DNA of 64,000 nt from Confluentibacter lentus (GTDB lineage Bacteria > Bacteroidota > Bacteroidia > Flavobacteriales > Flavobacteriaceae). The notes below the pieces were generated by a model. That model saw nothing but the letters and a program-made list of their open reading frames with translations. It did not search any database and had not been told where the DNA came from. The DNA lies in NCBI RefSeq assembly GCF_002806995.1, contig NZ_NIHE01000001.1:620001-684000 (forward strand). The letters run 5' to 3'. A program made the translations under genes and the position numbers. Positions 44,697 to 53,353 of this stretch are shown here, one piece after another (the stretch's first letter is position 1; each line of letters starts with the position of its first letter).

Positions 44697-44704
44697 TACA
44701 TTTG
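44697..44704 (+). promoter_or_regulatory. -7 element upstream of the 44725 gene
   Basis: TACATTTG, perfect TAnnTTTG, 20 bases before ATG 44725. It excludes the upstream in-frame GTG (44704) as start. Confidence 0.45.
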
Positions 44705-44724
44705 TGTATTGTAATGACTATCAA

Positions 44725-45069
44725 ATGCTAAGATTTAACTGTTTTCTTGTAACGGTTACGATAAGTTTCTTCTCTTTATTTCTGTTTAAAACAGAAGGTA
44801 CCGTTCCATTTAAAACAGTTACGCACCATACCCATGAGATTAAAATTGATGGTTTATATAATACAACTGCGATCACAGCTAATAATTCTTTACATGAATT
44901 ATTAAATTTTGACAAGCAAAAATTAACAAGCACGAATTTTATTCACACGTTTACGTGTTTAAAAAATGTGTTTTTAGATGAATGCTTTAACTACCTAAAG
45001 AGATCTAATCTCTTAGATTTAAACTTAACTACAAGAACCATCATTTATCCCTTTCACTCCTTCTTGTAG
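44725..45069 (+). CDS. Small hypothetical protein with N-terminal signal/anchor
   Basis: 114 residues from ATG 44725, not recognised. MLRFNCFLVTVTISFFSLFL is a signal peptide or membrane anchor. The rest (THHTHEIKIDGLYNTTAITA, FTCLKNVFLDECFNYLKRSN) has two Cys and no known motif. It has its own -7 element. The next gene (45164) is on the same strand 94 bp later and may be co-transcribed. Confidence 0.5.
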   Translation: MLRFNCFLVTVTISFFSLFLFKTEGTVPFKTVTHHTHEIKIDGLYNTTAITANNSLHELLNFDKQKLTSTNFIHTFTCLKNVFLDECFNYLKRSNLLDLNLTTRTIIYPFHSFL

Positions 45070-45163
45070 CAAATTAATTTTATTGTATTTATAAAAATTT
45101 CATCATTAAACAATTTAATGATGGCTTTATCTATTTCAAAAAATTAATTTAAAAACATACCAG

Positions 45164-45664
45164 ATGAAAACCTCATTAATAGTTATTTCTGCGCTTTTAG
45201 TATTAAGCGTATTTGTTCCTTTTGTATTATTTATTTATAAAGGCGCAAAAAACACAATCAGTATAAAAAAACAATCCAGTTTATTAATAAAAGATAATGG
45301 CATCGTTTATAGTGCCAAAGAAATATGGCGTAAAAACTTTATTGGTATCAGTAGCGATAACAAAGTACTCACCTATATCCACTTTAAAAAAGAGGTCCCT
45401 TTTGTTACTAACATATCTTTAATTGAATTAAAGGAATGCCATATTGTTGGAAATTATAAAAATAGTGCAAACAAGGCTATATCTATAAAAAATCTAGATT
45501 TGGAATTGGTTTTTAAATCGGCAGGCAAACCAAATCTTATCATTAACTTTTTTAATATTGATGATGATTTAAGCGAAGATTTTGAATTACAACGTATTGA
45601 AAATTGGCAGTCACTCATTAAAAAAGCCATCGTTGAACCACACATGGTTAAAATGGCTTCTTAA
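45164..45664 (+). CDS. Hypothetical membrane-anchored protein
   Basis: 166 residues, not recognised. One N-terminal helix (LIVISALLVLSVFVPFVLFI), then a beta-rich cytoplasmic domain: SSLLIKDNGIVYSAKEIWRK, NFIGISSDNKVLTYIHFKK, and SLIELKECHIVGNYKNSANK. The pattern (membrane helix, then a PH-like 'iGis.dn.vltyi' fold) is common in Bacteroidota membrane proteins of unknown role. Ends just before a bidirectional terminator shared with tex. Confidence 0.6.
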   Translation: MKTSLIVISALLVLSVFVPFVLFIYKGAKNTISIKKQSSLLIKDNGIVYSAKEIWRKNFIGISSDNKVLTYIHFKKEVPFVTNISLIELKECHIVGNYKNSANKAISIKNLDLELVFKSAGKPNLIINFFNIDDDLSEDFELQRIENWQSLIKKAIVEPHMVKMAS

Positions 45665-45681
45665 TTGGGATTCTTTACTAA

Positions 45682-45721
45682 AGCCACAAGTACACTTTTT
45701 TATATTAGTGTAGTTGTGGCT
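45682..45721. terminator. Bidirectional terminator between the 45164 gene and tex
   Basis: AGCCACAAGTACACT (45682-45696) and AGTGTAGTTGTGGCT (45707-45721) pair over 15 bp with one mismatch, loop of 10. T-rich on the plus side and moderately on the minus side. It lies in a convergent gap. Confidence 0.85.
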
Positions 45722-45724
45722 ATT

Positions 45725-47851
45725 TTATTTATGAAGTTTCAATTGAATACGCTTTCGCGGAATATCAACTTCTAAAACTTTAACAATGACTTGTTGATGC
45801 AAACTCACATGTGCGTCAACATCAGAAACAAAAGAATCGGATAAATTAGAAACGTGTATCAAACCGCTTTCTTTAATGCCAATATCAACAAAAGCTCCAA
45901 AGTTGGTTACGTTGTTTACAATACCCGGCAATAATTGTCCTTCTTGCACATCGTTAATGGTTTTGATATTTTGATTGAACGTAAACACTTTTGCTTGCTC
46001 CCGAATGTCCAACCCGGGCTTTTCCAATTCCTTTACAATGTCTTGAAGTGTTGGCAATCCCACCGATTTCGTGATGTATTTTTCTAACGGAATTTGTTTT
46101 AAAACCACTGTATTTCCAATAAGGTCTTGAACGGTTTTGTCCAAGTCCTTTGCCATTTTTTCAACAATTACATAACTTTCGGGATGCACCGCAGAATCAT
46201 CCAACGGATTTTTAGCATTCTTAATTCGTAAAAAACCGGCACCTTGTTCAAAAACTTTATCGCCCAGCCTCGGTACTTTTTTAATATCATTTCTCGAAGC
46301 AAACGCGCCATTTTCCGCACGATAACTTACGATGGTTTCTGCCAATTTTGGACCAATCCCAGATACATAACTCAGCAAACTACTACTTGCGGTATTAATA
46401 TTCACCCCAACCGCATTCACGCAACTTTCTACAACCACATCCAATTCTTTTTTGAGCTTGGCTTGATCAACATCGTGTTGATATTGCCCAACACCAATAG
46501 ACTTAGCATCAATTTTAACCAATTCCGCCAATGGATCTTGGAGTCTTCTTCCAATAGAAACACTGCCTCTTACCGTGACATCATAATTAGGGAATTCATC
46601 TCTAGCAATTTTTGAAGCCGAATAAATACTCGCCCCAGCTTCACTCACCACAAACACCTGAATATCATTCTTAAAATGTACGCGTTTTACTAACTGCTCG
46701 GTTTCTCGTGATGCGGTACCGTTACCAATAGCAATAGCTTCTATTTTGTAAGCATCTGCTAAAGAACTCAGTTTTTTCATCGCACCAATGGAATCACTTT
46801 TTGGTGGATGCGGATAAATGGTTTCATTATATAACAAATTCCCTTGAGCGTCCAAACATACCACTTTGCAGCCTGTCCGAAATCCGGGATCGATGGCTAA
46901 CACCCGCTTTTCACCAATGGGCGAACCCAATAACAATTGTTTTAAGTTTTTTGCAAACACCGTAATGGCGGACTCATCGGCTTTTTCTTTGGCAATTTGT
47001 AATGCTTCGTTGCTCAATGATGGCAATAGTAAACGTTTGTAAGCATCGGTTATGGCTAATTGAATCTGTTCCGCAGAATCGTTTTGCGAACGAATAATAC
47101 GCTCTTCAATTTTGGCAAGGGCTTTATCGTCGTCAATGGTAATTTTGAATTTGATATAGCCTTCACTTTCTGCTCTTAAAATAGCGAGCAATCGGTGAGA
47201 AGGAATCCGACTTAATGATTCTTCCCAATCAAAATAATCCCGGAATTTTTGGGCATCTTCTTCATTCGATTTTGATTTAACCACTTTCGTGGAAATCATC
47301 GCAAAACGTTCTAACTGATGTCGAATATTGTTCCTAATATCCGTACGTTCATTAATCCATTCCGCTATAATATGTCTGGCACCTTCCAAAGCATCTTCCG
47401 TGGAAGCGACATTGCCTTTTATATATTTTAACGCTATAGATTCTAAATCATGTGCATTTTGAGACATGATGATTTTAGCCAAAGGTTCCAATCCGTTTTG
47501 GCGCGCGGTTTCTGCTTTGGTTTTTTTACTTTTTTTGAAAGGCATGTATAAATCTTCCAGCGTTGTTAAATCCTGACAAGCTTCTATTTTTTCTCGCAAT
47601 TCAGGAGTTAAAGCATCTTGTTCTTCAATGGATTTCAGAATGGCTACTTTACGCTTTTCAAGAACTTCAAATTGTTCTTTGTATTTAACAATATCCCCAA
47701 TTTGGACCTCATCTAAATTACCTGTACGTTCCTTTCGGTAACGTGCAATAAACGGAACGGTGCACGCTTCGTTTAATAATTCTACCGTATTTTTTATGGA
47801 GGTTTCAGGAAGTTGGGTATAAGTGATAATGTAGTTTAGTAGTTGGGTCAT
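45725..47851 (-). CDS. tex: Tex-family S1 RNA-binding protein
   Basis: 708 residues. Tex N-terminal helical domain (LLNEACTVPFIARYRKERTG; DLYMPFKKSKKTKAETAR), YqgF RNase-H-like fold (VLAIDPGFRTGCKVVCLD; EAIAIGNGTASRETEQLV; VSEAGASIYSASKIARDEFP), helix-hairpin-helix (NINTASSSLLSYVSGIGPKL) and C-terminal S1 domain (GQLLPGIVNNVTNFGAFVD; ESGLIHVSNLSDSFV). A transcription accessory factor that binds RNA. Usual length is about 700-770, so complete. Confidence 0.95.
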   Translation of the reverse strand: MTQLLNYIITYTQLPETSIKNTVELLNEACTVPFIARYRKERTGNLDEVQIGDIVKYKEQFEVLEKRKVAILKSIEEQDALTPELREKIEACQDLTTLEDLYMPFKKSKKTKAETARQNGLEPLAKIIMSQNAHDLESIALKYIKGNVASTEDALEGARHIIAEWINERTDIRNNIRHQLERFAMISTKVVKSKSNEEDAQKFRDYFDWEESLSRIPSHRLLAILRAESEGYIKFKITIDDDKALAKIEERIIRSQNDSAEQIQLAITDAYKRLLLPSLSNEALQIAKEKADESAITVFAKNLKQLLLGSPIGEKRVLAIDPGFRTGCKVVCLDAQGNLLYNETIYPHPPKSDSIGAMKKLSSLADAYKIEAIAIGNGTASRETEQLVKRVHFKNDIQVFVVSEAGASIYSASKIARDEFPNYDVTVRGSVSIGRRLQDPLAELVKIDAKSIGVGQYQHDVDQAKLKKELDVVVESCVNAVGVNINTASSSLLSYVSGIGPKLAETIVSYRAENGAFASRNDIKKVPRLGDKVFEQGAGFLRIKNAKNPLDDSAVHPESYVIVEKMAKDLDKTVQDLIGNTVVLKQIPLEKYITKSVGLPTLQDIVKELEKPGLDIREQAKVFTFNQNIKTINDVQEGQLLPGIVNNVTNFGAFVDIGIKESGLIHVSNLSDSFVSDVDAHVSLHQQVIVKVLEVDIPRKRIQLKLHK

Positions 47852-47873
47852 TTAATATCGTTTTGTTACAAAA

Positions 47874-47910
47874 AAATCTCGTTTTCAAAGAAACATTGAA
47901 AACGAGATTT
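47874..47910 (-). terminator. Terminator of the lipocalin-ompA operon
   Basis: AAATCTCGTTTTCA (47874-47887) and TGAAAACGAGATTT (47897-47910) form a perfect 14-bp stem. On the minus strand a T-run follows. Confidence 0.88.
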
Positions 47911-47930
47911 ATACAAATATAATATTGTTT

Positions 47931-48635
47931 TTAATTTCCTGCCTGTGCTTTAGCCTCTTCAATCATTTTCTGATTTGGCAAAATAGCAACGTTCACACGT
48001 CTGTTTTTAGCACGTCCAGAAGCAGTGCTGTTATCATGCATGGGCTGAGTTTCACCAAACCAATTTGTAGTAAGCCTTCCGTTAGATATCCCATTTTGAG
48101 ATAAATAATTTGTTACGGCATAAGCCCTATTCTTAGAAAGTGTCATATTATAATCTTCTGCACCTTGGCTATCAGTGTGTCCAACAACCAATATATTAGT
48201 ATCGGGGTATTCTTTAAAAACACCAATCAGTTTATTTAATGTTGTTTGTGAAGCCGTATTTAGATTGAATTTATTGGTATCAAAATACACCCCACTGCTT
48301 TCATCAAAAGTTACTACAATACCATCATCAACTCGCTCTACTTGCGCACCTGGAATTTCTTCTTCAATTTTTTGGGCCTGTTTATCCATTTTACTACCAA
48401 TTAGAATACCTGCACCACCACCAACAACACCACCAATAACGGCGCCTAATTCGCCATTGCCACCTTTACCTACATTGTTGCCAATAATGGCTCCTAAAAT
48501 AGCGCCTCCTGTAGCACCAATAACAGCACCTTTCTGTTTATTATTTGCGTTTTGAACTGCTTTACAATTAGTTAAGCTTATGACTAAAACTATTGTAAAA
48601 AGTGTTATTCCTATGTTTTTTATGGTTGTTTTCAT
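47931..48635 (-). CDS. OmpA-family lipoprotein with glycine zipper
   Basis: 234 residues. Lipoprotein signal (LFTIVLVISLTNCKA, lipobox LTNC). Glycine-zipper segment at ~36-80 (GAVIGATGGAILGAIIGNNV; GAVIGGVVGGGAGILIGSKM). C-terminal OmpA peptidoglycan-binding domain: FDTNKFNLNTASQTTLNKLI, ILVVGHTDSQGAEDYNMTLS, SKNRAYAVTNYLSQNGI and SGRAKNRRVNVAI. It should tether the outer membrane to peptidoglycan. Follows the lipocalin gene by 9 bp (operon) and ends in a strong terminator. Confidence 0.93.
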   Translation of the reverse strand: MKTTIKNIGITLFTIVLVISLTNCKAVQNANNKQKGAVIGATGGAILGAIIGNNVGKGGNGELGAVIGGVVGGGAGILIGSKMDKQAQKIEEEIPGAQVERVDDGIVVTFDESSGVYFDTNKFNLNTASQTTLNKLIGVFKEYPDTNILVVGHTDSQGAEDYNMTLSKNRAYAVTNYLSQNGISNGRLTTNWFGETQPMHDNSTASGRAKNRRVNVAILPNQKMIEEAKAQAGN

Positions 48636-48644
48636 AATTATATA

Positions 48645-49124
48645 TTATTGTTTTGTAAAATTCATGTTTATGATAAGAGAACTGCCCGCTACACTAACCG
48701 ATTGTTGCCATTGCATCGCCGTGTCAGATAATGCTGAAAGTTTTAACCTAAAACCTTGATTGGTTTCCGATTTATGTCTTTCATCCGTTGGTTTTAATAA
48801 AAAATCATACAAACCTGTTTCTGCATTTACTTCTTGAATGGTAAATACAAAATGTCTTTCTCCTGTTGAACAACTTGAATTATTAATGGTATATATCCCT
48901 GTATTATTATTTGGGATGAATTGCCATGTACTGCCTTCAAAACAAGCTTTAGAAGCATCGTTAAGTAAGGTTGTGTTGTAAGTGCCTGCTTGGCTATAAG
49001 TTATTGAACTCAATACCCAATCGCCTTTAATTACTTTTTTTGAGGTTCTTACGGTTTTTGAGGTTCCACAAGAAGCGACAATTAAAAGAAGACTTATGCT
49101 TAATGCTGTTACTAATTTTTTCAT
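48645..49124 (-). CDS. Lipocalin-like lipoprotein
   Basis: 159 residues. Lipoprotein signal (LSISLLLIVASCGTS). The mature part begins KKVIKGDWVLSSITYSQAGT and contains CFEGSTWQFIPNNNTGIYTI and NSSCSTGERHFVFTIQ, the usual lipocalin-like domain found next to OmpA in Bacteroidota. The ligand is unknown. First gene of a two-gene operon with ompA; -7 at 49152-49159. Confidence 0.85.
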   Translation of the reverse strand: MKKLVTALSISLLLIVASCGTSKTVRTSKKVIKGDWVLSSITYSQAGTYNTTLLNDASKACFEGSTWQFIPNNNTGIYTINNSSCSTGERHFVFTIQEVNAETGLYDFLLKPTDERHKSETNQGFRLKLSALSDTAMQWQQSVSVAGSSLIINMNFTKQ

Positions 49125-49151
49125 ACGTTGATTGTTTTACTATTATACGCA

Positions 49152-49159
49152 CAAAATTA
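49152..49159 (-). promoter_or_regulatory. -7 element of the lipocalin-ompA operon
   Basis: On the minus strand TAATTTTG, perfect TAnnTTTG, 27 bases before the ATG. Confidence 0.45.
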
Positions 49160-49253
49160 AAGCAATGGATGTTATCCTTAATTACAAAATTTGCTTTTTG
49201 TATTATATAATTTGTTGATTGTGTATTACGTCGAAATAATGACAGAAAAACAA

Positions 49254-49287
49254 AAAAGCAGACTCTTTTAAATAAAAGTCTGCTTTT
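49254..49287 (-). terminator. Terminator of the small Cys-rich gene
   Basis: AAAAGCAGACT (49254-49264) and AGTCTGCTTTT (49277-49287) pair over 11 bp, further extended by TTTT/AAAA. On the minus strand it ends in a T-run (49253-49252 onward). Confidence 0.85.
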
Positions 49288-49319
49288 AATAAATTATGAA
49301 TATTGGTAGATTTTTGTGA

Positions 49320-49481
49320 TTAAGCTACTTTTTTAAGTAAATCGAAACAAGGACATTTTCCACAACGCTTATCCTCTGATTTTTTATATTTTTCACAGCA
49401 ACTGCTCTTTACTTTATTCGGAAGTTTAATTCCAAACTTTTCAAGTTTTTTAATTGCTTTTTTTTGCTTCTTTTTACCCAC
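49320..49481 (-). CDS. 53-residue Cys-rich basic protein
   Basis: Start GTG 49481, stop TAA 49320. The sequence is highly basic at the N-terminus (GKKKQKKAIKKLEKFG) and then has a Cys cluster SSCCEKYKKSEDKRCGKCPC followed by FDLLKKVA. Five Cys in a CC-x10-C-x2-C-x-C pattern suggest metal or disulfide binding. It is short enough to be missed by standard calling, but it has a perfect -7 element (49501-49508), a start 13-14 bases after the predicted transcription start, and its own terminator. Similar small proteins occur in Flavobacteriaceae as far as I recall; function unknown. Upstream of it lies ferritin on the same strand. Confidence 0.75.
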   Translation of the reverse strand: MGKKKQKKAIKKLEKFGIKLPNKVKSSCCEKYKKSEDKRCGKCPCFDLLKKVA

Positions 49482-49500
49482 AACTTTTCTATAGTATGGG

Positions 49501-49508
49501 CAAAAATA
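49501..49508 (-). promoter_or_regulatory. -7 element of the small Cys-rich gene
   Basis: On the minus strand TATTTTTG, perfect TAnnTTTG, 19 bases before the GTG start. Confidence 0.5.
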
Positions 49509-49547
49509 ATTATTTTTATTAAATCTAAATAAGATTAAATGTTAAAT

Positions 49548-50066
49548 TTATTGTGGATTTACTGTTGAAGCCGAACTTACCGTTAAGGTAACAATATCCC
49601 TGTCAAACAAATACAAGCCTCCTTTATCGTCGCCAATTAAATTTATCTTGTCTAAAATAGTACGCGCCACCGCTTCTTCTTCTATTTGTTCAGCAACATA
49701 CCATTGTAAAAAGTTATGTGTTGAATAATCTTTTTCTTGAAGACTAATGTGTACCAATTCGTTGATGCTTTCTGAAACAAAAATTTCATGTTTGTAAAGT
49801 TCTTCAAACATTTCCTTAAAAGATTTAAACGTCACGTTTGGTGCGGCAAGTGCCGATACTTGGGCATGGCCACCACGTTCGTTTACGTATTTCACCAATT
49901 TAAGCATGTGGTCACGTTCTTCTTGTGACTGCTTAAACATAAACCCTGCAACACCTTCCAAACCTTTAACTTCTGCCCAACACGCCATGGCTAAATAAAT
50001 TTGTGACGATTCAGCTTCTATTTTTATTTGGTTGTTAAGTGCTTGTTCTATATTTTTTGATAACAT
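49548..50066 (-). CDS. Ferritin
   Basis: 172 residues, four-helix ferritin with the ferroxidase ligands: EAESSQIYLAMACWAEVKG (Glu), SQEERDHMLKLVKYVNERGG (ExxH), and YVAEQIEEEAVARTILDKIN (E-x-x-x-E). It oxidises and stores iron. The start MLSKNIEQALNNQIKIEAES is typical of bacterial FtnA. 32 bp after metG on the same strand. Confidence 0.94.
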   Translation of the reverse strand: MLSKNIEQALNNQIKIEAESSQIYLAMACWAEVKGLEGVAGFMFKQSQEERDHMLKLVKYVNERGGHAQVSALAAPNVTFKSFKEMFEELYKHEIFVSESINELVHISLQEKDYSTHNFLQWYVAEQIEEEAVARTILDKINLIGDDKGGLYLFDRDIVTLTVSSASTVNPQ

Positions 50067-50098
50067 AATTTTGTGTTTTTTATAAAGTTAAGAAATAA

Positions 50099-52165
50099 CT
50101 AACTTATATGCAATCCATTTGCAACATTAGCATCATCTGGATTTACAAAAACCAATTTACCTTTTGCATTCTCAGTCATTAAAATCATGCCTTGGCTGAC
50201 TACGCCACGTAATTCCCTTGGTGCCAAGTTAACTAAAACAGTAACGCGTTTTCCAACAACTTCTTCGGGTGTAAAACTTTCGGCAATACCAGAAACGATT
50301 GTTCTTACATCAATGCCTGTATCAACTTTCAATACCAATAATTTTTTAGCTTTTGGCATTTTTTCCGCTTCTAAAATCGTCCCGACACGAATATCCAATT
50401 TGGCAAAATCTTCAAAGGTAATGGTCTCCTTTTGTGGTTCTACAACTTTTTTTGCAGCTTCATTGGCTTTTTTGCTAGCTTCCAATTTATCCAATTGGAA
50501 TTGAATAGTTTCGTCTTCAATTTTGGAGAATAATAATTCGGCTTCGCCTATATTATGTCCTGATGGAAGTAGTATGTTTTTTGAAGCAATATCACTCCAA
50601 GTGGATTCCGCATCAAGTGCGGAATGACAAAGGATCCCTTTAAGTTTAGCTGAAGTAAACGGTAAAAATGGTTCGCTTAAAGTTGCCAATGCTGAAGCGA
50701 TTTGTAACGCCACATACATGATGGTTTTCGTTCGTGCTTCATCTACTTTAATGACTTTCCAAGGTTCTTCATCGGCTAGATATTTATTTCCAAGTCGGGC
50801 TAAATTCATCAACTCTTGCTGTGCTTCCCTGAAACGATACCGCTCAATAGAACTGGCAATAACATCAGGATAGGCTTTTACAGCCGCCAATGTTTCTTCA
50901 TCTATTTGAGATAACTCATTCGGAACAGGCACCTCACCTTCATAATATTTATTGGTCAAAACCACCACACGATTGATAAAATTTCCAAAAATCGCTACCA
51001 ATTCGTTGTTATTTCTTGCCTGAAAATCTTTCCAAGTAAAATCATTATCCTTCGTTTCTGGAGCATTCGCCGTTAATGCATAACGCAATACATCTTGCTG
51101 ATTTGGGAATTCCAACAAATAATCGGGCAACCAAACTGCCCAATTTTTTGAGGTGGATAATTTATTGCCTTCTAAATTTAAAAACTCGTTCGCCGGCACA
51201 TTATCTGGTAAAATGTAACTGCCTTCCGCTTTTAACATGGCTGGGAAAATAATGCAGTGAAACACAATATTATCCTTCCCAATAAAATGCACCAATTTAG
51301 TATCGTCGCTTTTCCAATAGGGTTCCCAATCTTTACCGACTCTCGCTGCCCATTCTTTGGTTGATGATATATAACCAATAGGCGCATCAAACCAAACATA
51401 TAGCACTTTGCCTTCACCTCCTTTAACAGGCACCGGGATTCCCCAATCTAAATCGCGGGTTACAGCACGTGGACGCAAACCATCATCAATCCACGATTTC
51501 ACTTGTCCGTACACATTCGGTTTCCAATCTTTTTTATGGCCTTCTAAAATCCATTCCTTTAAAAAATCTTCATACCTATCTAAAGGCAAATACCAATGTT
51601 TGGTTTCCTTCAGAGTCGGCACATTACCTGTAAGGGCTGATTTCGGATTGATTAGATCCGTTGCATTTAAACTCGTTCCACATTTTTCGCACTGATCGCC
51701 ATAAGCTTCTTCATTGCCACATTTCGGACACGTTCCTGTTACAAACCTGTCCGCTAAAAACTGATTGGCTTGTTCATCATATAATTGCTCGGATGTCTCT
51801 TCAATAAATGCTCCTTTGTCATATAAGGTTTTAAAGAATTCCGATGCCGTTTCATGATGGACTTTAGCAGAAGTCCGTGAATAATTATCAAAAGAAATCC
51901 CGAACTCTTCAAACGATTTTTTAATAATGGCATGGTATTTATCCACCACATCTTGCGGAGATACGCCTTCATTTTTTGCTTTAATGGTAATAGGCACGCC
52001 GTGTTCATCACTGCCACCAATAAAAACCACATCATTTCCTGTTAAGCGTAAAAAACGCGCATAAATATCGGCTGGCACATACACGCCTGCCAAATGCCCA
52101 ATATGAATAGGGCCGTTGGTATAAGGTAATGCGGAGGTAATGGTATATCGTTTTGGTTTGTTCAT
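50099..52165 (-). CDS. metG: Methionyl-tRNA synthetase
   Basis: 688 residues. HIGH motif in [10 protein letters not shown] (residues 21-24), zinc finger [18 protein letters not shown] near 150, KMSKS equivalent in [14 protein letters not shown] near 330, anticodon-binding helices, and a C-terminal tRNA-binding (Trbp111/EMAP) domain ([20 protein letters not shown] onward). At residues ~513-522 the chain reads [10 protein letters not shown], which is the translation of a palindromic repeat (50601-50628). The site is a linker before the C-terminal appendix, so activity is expected to be kept. Confidence 0.96.
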   Translation of the reverse strand: MNKPKRYTITSALPYTNGPIHIGHLAGVYVPADIYARFLRLTGNDVVFIGGSDEHGVPITIKAKNEGVSPQDVVDKYHAIIKKSFEEFGISFDNYSRTSAKVHHETASEFFKTLYDKGAFIEETSEQLYDEQANQFLADRFVTGTCPKCGNEEAYGDQCEKCGTSLNATDLINPKSALTGNVPTLKETKHWYLPLDRYEDFLKEWILEGHKKDWKPNVYGQVKSWIDDGLRPRAVTRDLDWGIPVPVKGGEGKVLYVWFDAPIGYISSTKEWAARVGKDWEPYWKSDDTKLVHFIGKDNIVFHCIIFPAMLKAEGSYILPDNVPANEFLNLEGNKLSTSKNWAVWLPDYLLEFPNQQDVLRYALTANAPETKDNDFTWKDFQARNNNELVAIFGNFINRVVVLTNKYYEGEVPVPNELSQIDEETLAAVKAYPDVIASSIERYRFREAQQELMNLARLGNKYLADEEPWKVIKVDEARTKTIMYVALQIASALATLSEPFLPFTSAKLKGILCHSALDAESTWSDIASKNILLPSGHNIGEAELLFSKIEDETIQFQLDKLEASKKANEAAKKVVEPQKETITFEDFAKLDIRVGTILEAEKMPKAKKLLVLKVDTGIDVRTIVSGIAESFTPEEVVGKRVTVLVNLAPRELRGVVSQGMILMTENAKGKLVFVNPDDANVANGLHIS
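50601..50628 (-). repeat. Palindromic element inside metG
   Basis: Plus-strand stem ATTCCGCA (50605-50612), loop TCAAG, TGCGGAAT (50618-50625), flanked by GTGG and GAC. It is the 'GTCATTCCGCACTTGATGCGG' type repeat. Read in frame on the minus strand as CHSALDAES. Confidence 0.85.
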
Positions 52166-52181
52166 TAATTTTAAATTTTAC

Positions 52182-52267
52182 CGTCATTGCGAGAAACAAA
52201 GTGACGAAGCAATCTCATAAATTGAAACTCAAAACAAGCAGATTACTTCGTTTCACTCGTAATGACG
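52182..52267. repeat. Palindromic element between metG and the LD-carboxypeptidase gene
   Basis: CGTCATTGCGAG (52182-52193) pairs with CTCGTAATGACG (52256-52267, one mismatch). Inner arms 'gtgacgaagcaatct' and 'agattacttcgtttcac' also pair imperfectly. Same family as 17999-18071. Lies in the 5' region of metG. Confidence 0.85.
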
Positions 52268-52334
52268 AGTTATTTTGAAGGCATAAAAGTACACATTTTG
52301 AAACCGATTTAGAAAAAAAATGTACATTTACATT

Positions 52335-53351
52335 ATGTCGAAAATCCTATTAATTATTGGATTATGTTGTGCTGTTTTTTTCTTCGGAGAAACCGATGCA
52401 TCAGCACAAGATAATCCATCAAAACAAACAAAAACCTTGAAACAACCACCCTACTTAAAAGCGGGCGATACCGTTGCCATTGTGGCGCCATCGGGCATTT
52501 TAAAAAACAGAACTGCAGAGATTGAACAAGCCAAAACACTTTTAAAAAGTTGGGGAATTTATGTCATCGTTGGAAAACACGTATTTAACCAAAATAACCA
52601 TTTTGCAGGAACCGATGCCGAACGTGCTGAAGATTTTCAAATGGCGTTGGACGACCCAAAAATTAAAGCCATTTGGTGCGCTCGTGGCGGTTATGGTGCC
52701 GTTAGAATTCTTGATAAATTAGATTATACCAAGTTTAAAAAGAAGCCTAAATGGATTATTGGCTATAGTGATATTACCGCCTTGCACAATCAGGTTCATA
52801 ACTTAGGTTTTGAAAGTCTGCATGCCATGATGTGTACCAGTTTGCAAGATGATGCCGAAAGCATTAAAGAAACCATTTCGACATTTAAAACAGCGCTTTT
52901 CGGAAGTCCTTTATCATACACACTTCCAGGTTCTAAATACAATAAAATAGGAAGCATGAGTGCGCCTCTTGCTGGTGGCAATTTATCCATTTTATACAGT
53001 ATGTTGGGGTCTAATACCAGTATTGATACCTCTGGAAAAATCTTGTTTATTGAGGAAATTGGTGAGTATGAATACAGTATCGACCGTATGTTGCAGAGTC
53101 TAAAACGTGCCGGTTATTTTACTAATTGTAAAGGTGTGATTGTTGGGGATGTTTCTAAAATTCGAAAAAACACAACCCTTTGGGGAAGTCCTGTGCAACA
53201 ACTTATTTTAGATGCTTTAGCGGAATACAATTTCCCGATTGCCTTTAATATGCCTGCTGGTCATGAAAAGGATAATCGCGCCCTGATTTTAGGCAGAACG
53301 GTTGATATGAAAGTGGACAAAAATCAATCATCTATTGTTTTTAAAAATTGA
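52335..53351 (+). CDS. LD-carboxypeptidase (peptidase S66)
   Basis: 338 residues from ATG 52335 (MSKILLIIGLCCAVFFF). The in-frame ATG 52320 lies just upstream of the -7-like TACATTTA (52323-52330). Signal peptide, then the S66 fold: LKAGDTVAIVAPSG, AIWCARGGYGAVRILDKLDY, IIGYSDITALHNQ (catalytic Ser), ILFIEEIGEYEYSIDRML (Glu) and FNMPAGHEKDNRAL (His). It removes terminal D-Ala from muropeptides in peptidoglycan recycling. The signal peptide suggests export to the periplasm, whereas E. coli LdcA is cytosolic. Confidence 0.93.
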   Translation: MSKILLIIGLCCAVFFFGETDASAQDNPSKQTKTLKQPPYLKAGDTVAIVAPSGILKNRTAEIEQAKTLLKSWGIYVIVGKHVFNQNNHFAGTDAERAEDFQMALDDPKIKAIWCARGGYGAVRILDKLDYTKFKKKPKWIIGYSDITALHNQVHNLGFESLHAMMCTSLQDDAESIKETISTFKTALFGSPLSYTLPGSKYNKIGSMSAPLAGGNLSILYSMLGSNTSIDTSGKILFIEEIGEYEYSIDRMLQSLKRAGYFTNCKGVIVGDVSKIRKNTTLWGSPVQQLILDALAEYNFPIAFNMPAGHEKDNRALILGRTVDMKVDKNQSSIVFKN

Positions 53352-53353
53352 AA

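Noticed and set aside
46244-46615. A 123-codon plus-strand ORF within tex
   Set aside because: Antisense of the YqgF/helix-hairpin-helix region of tex with no signs of its own translation.
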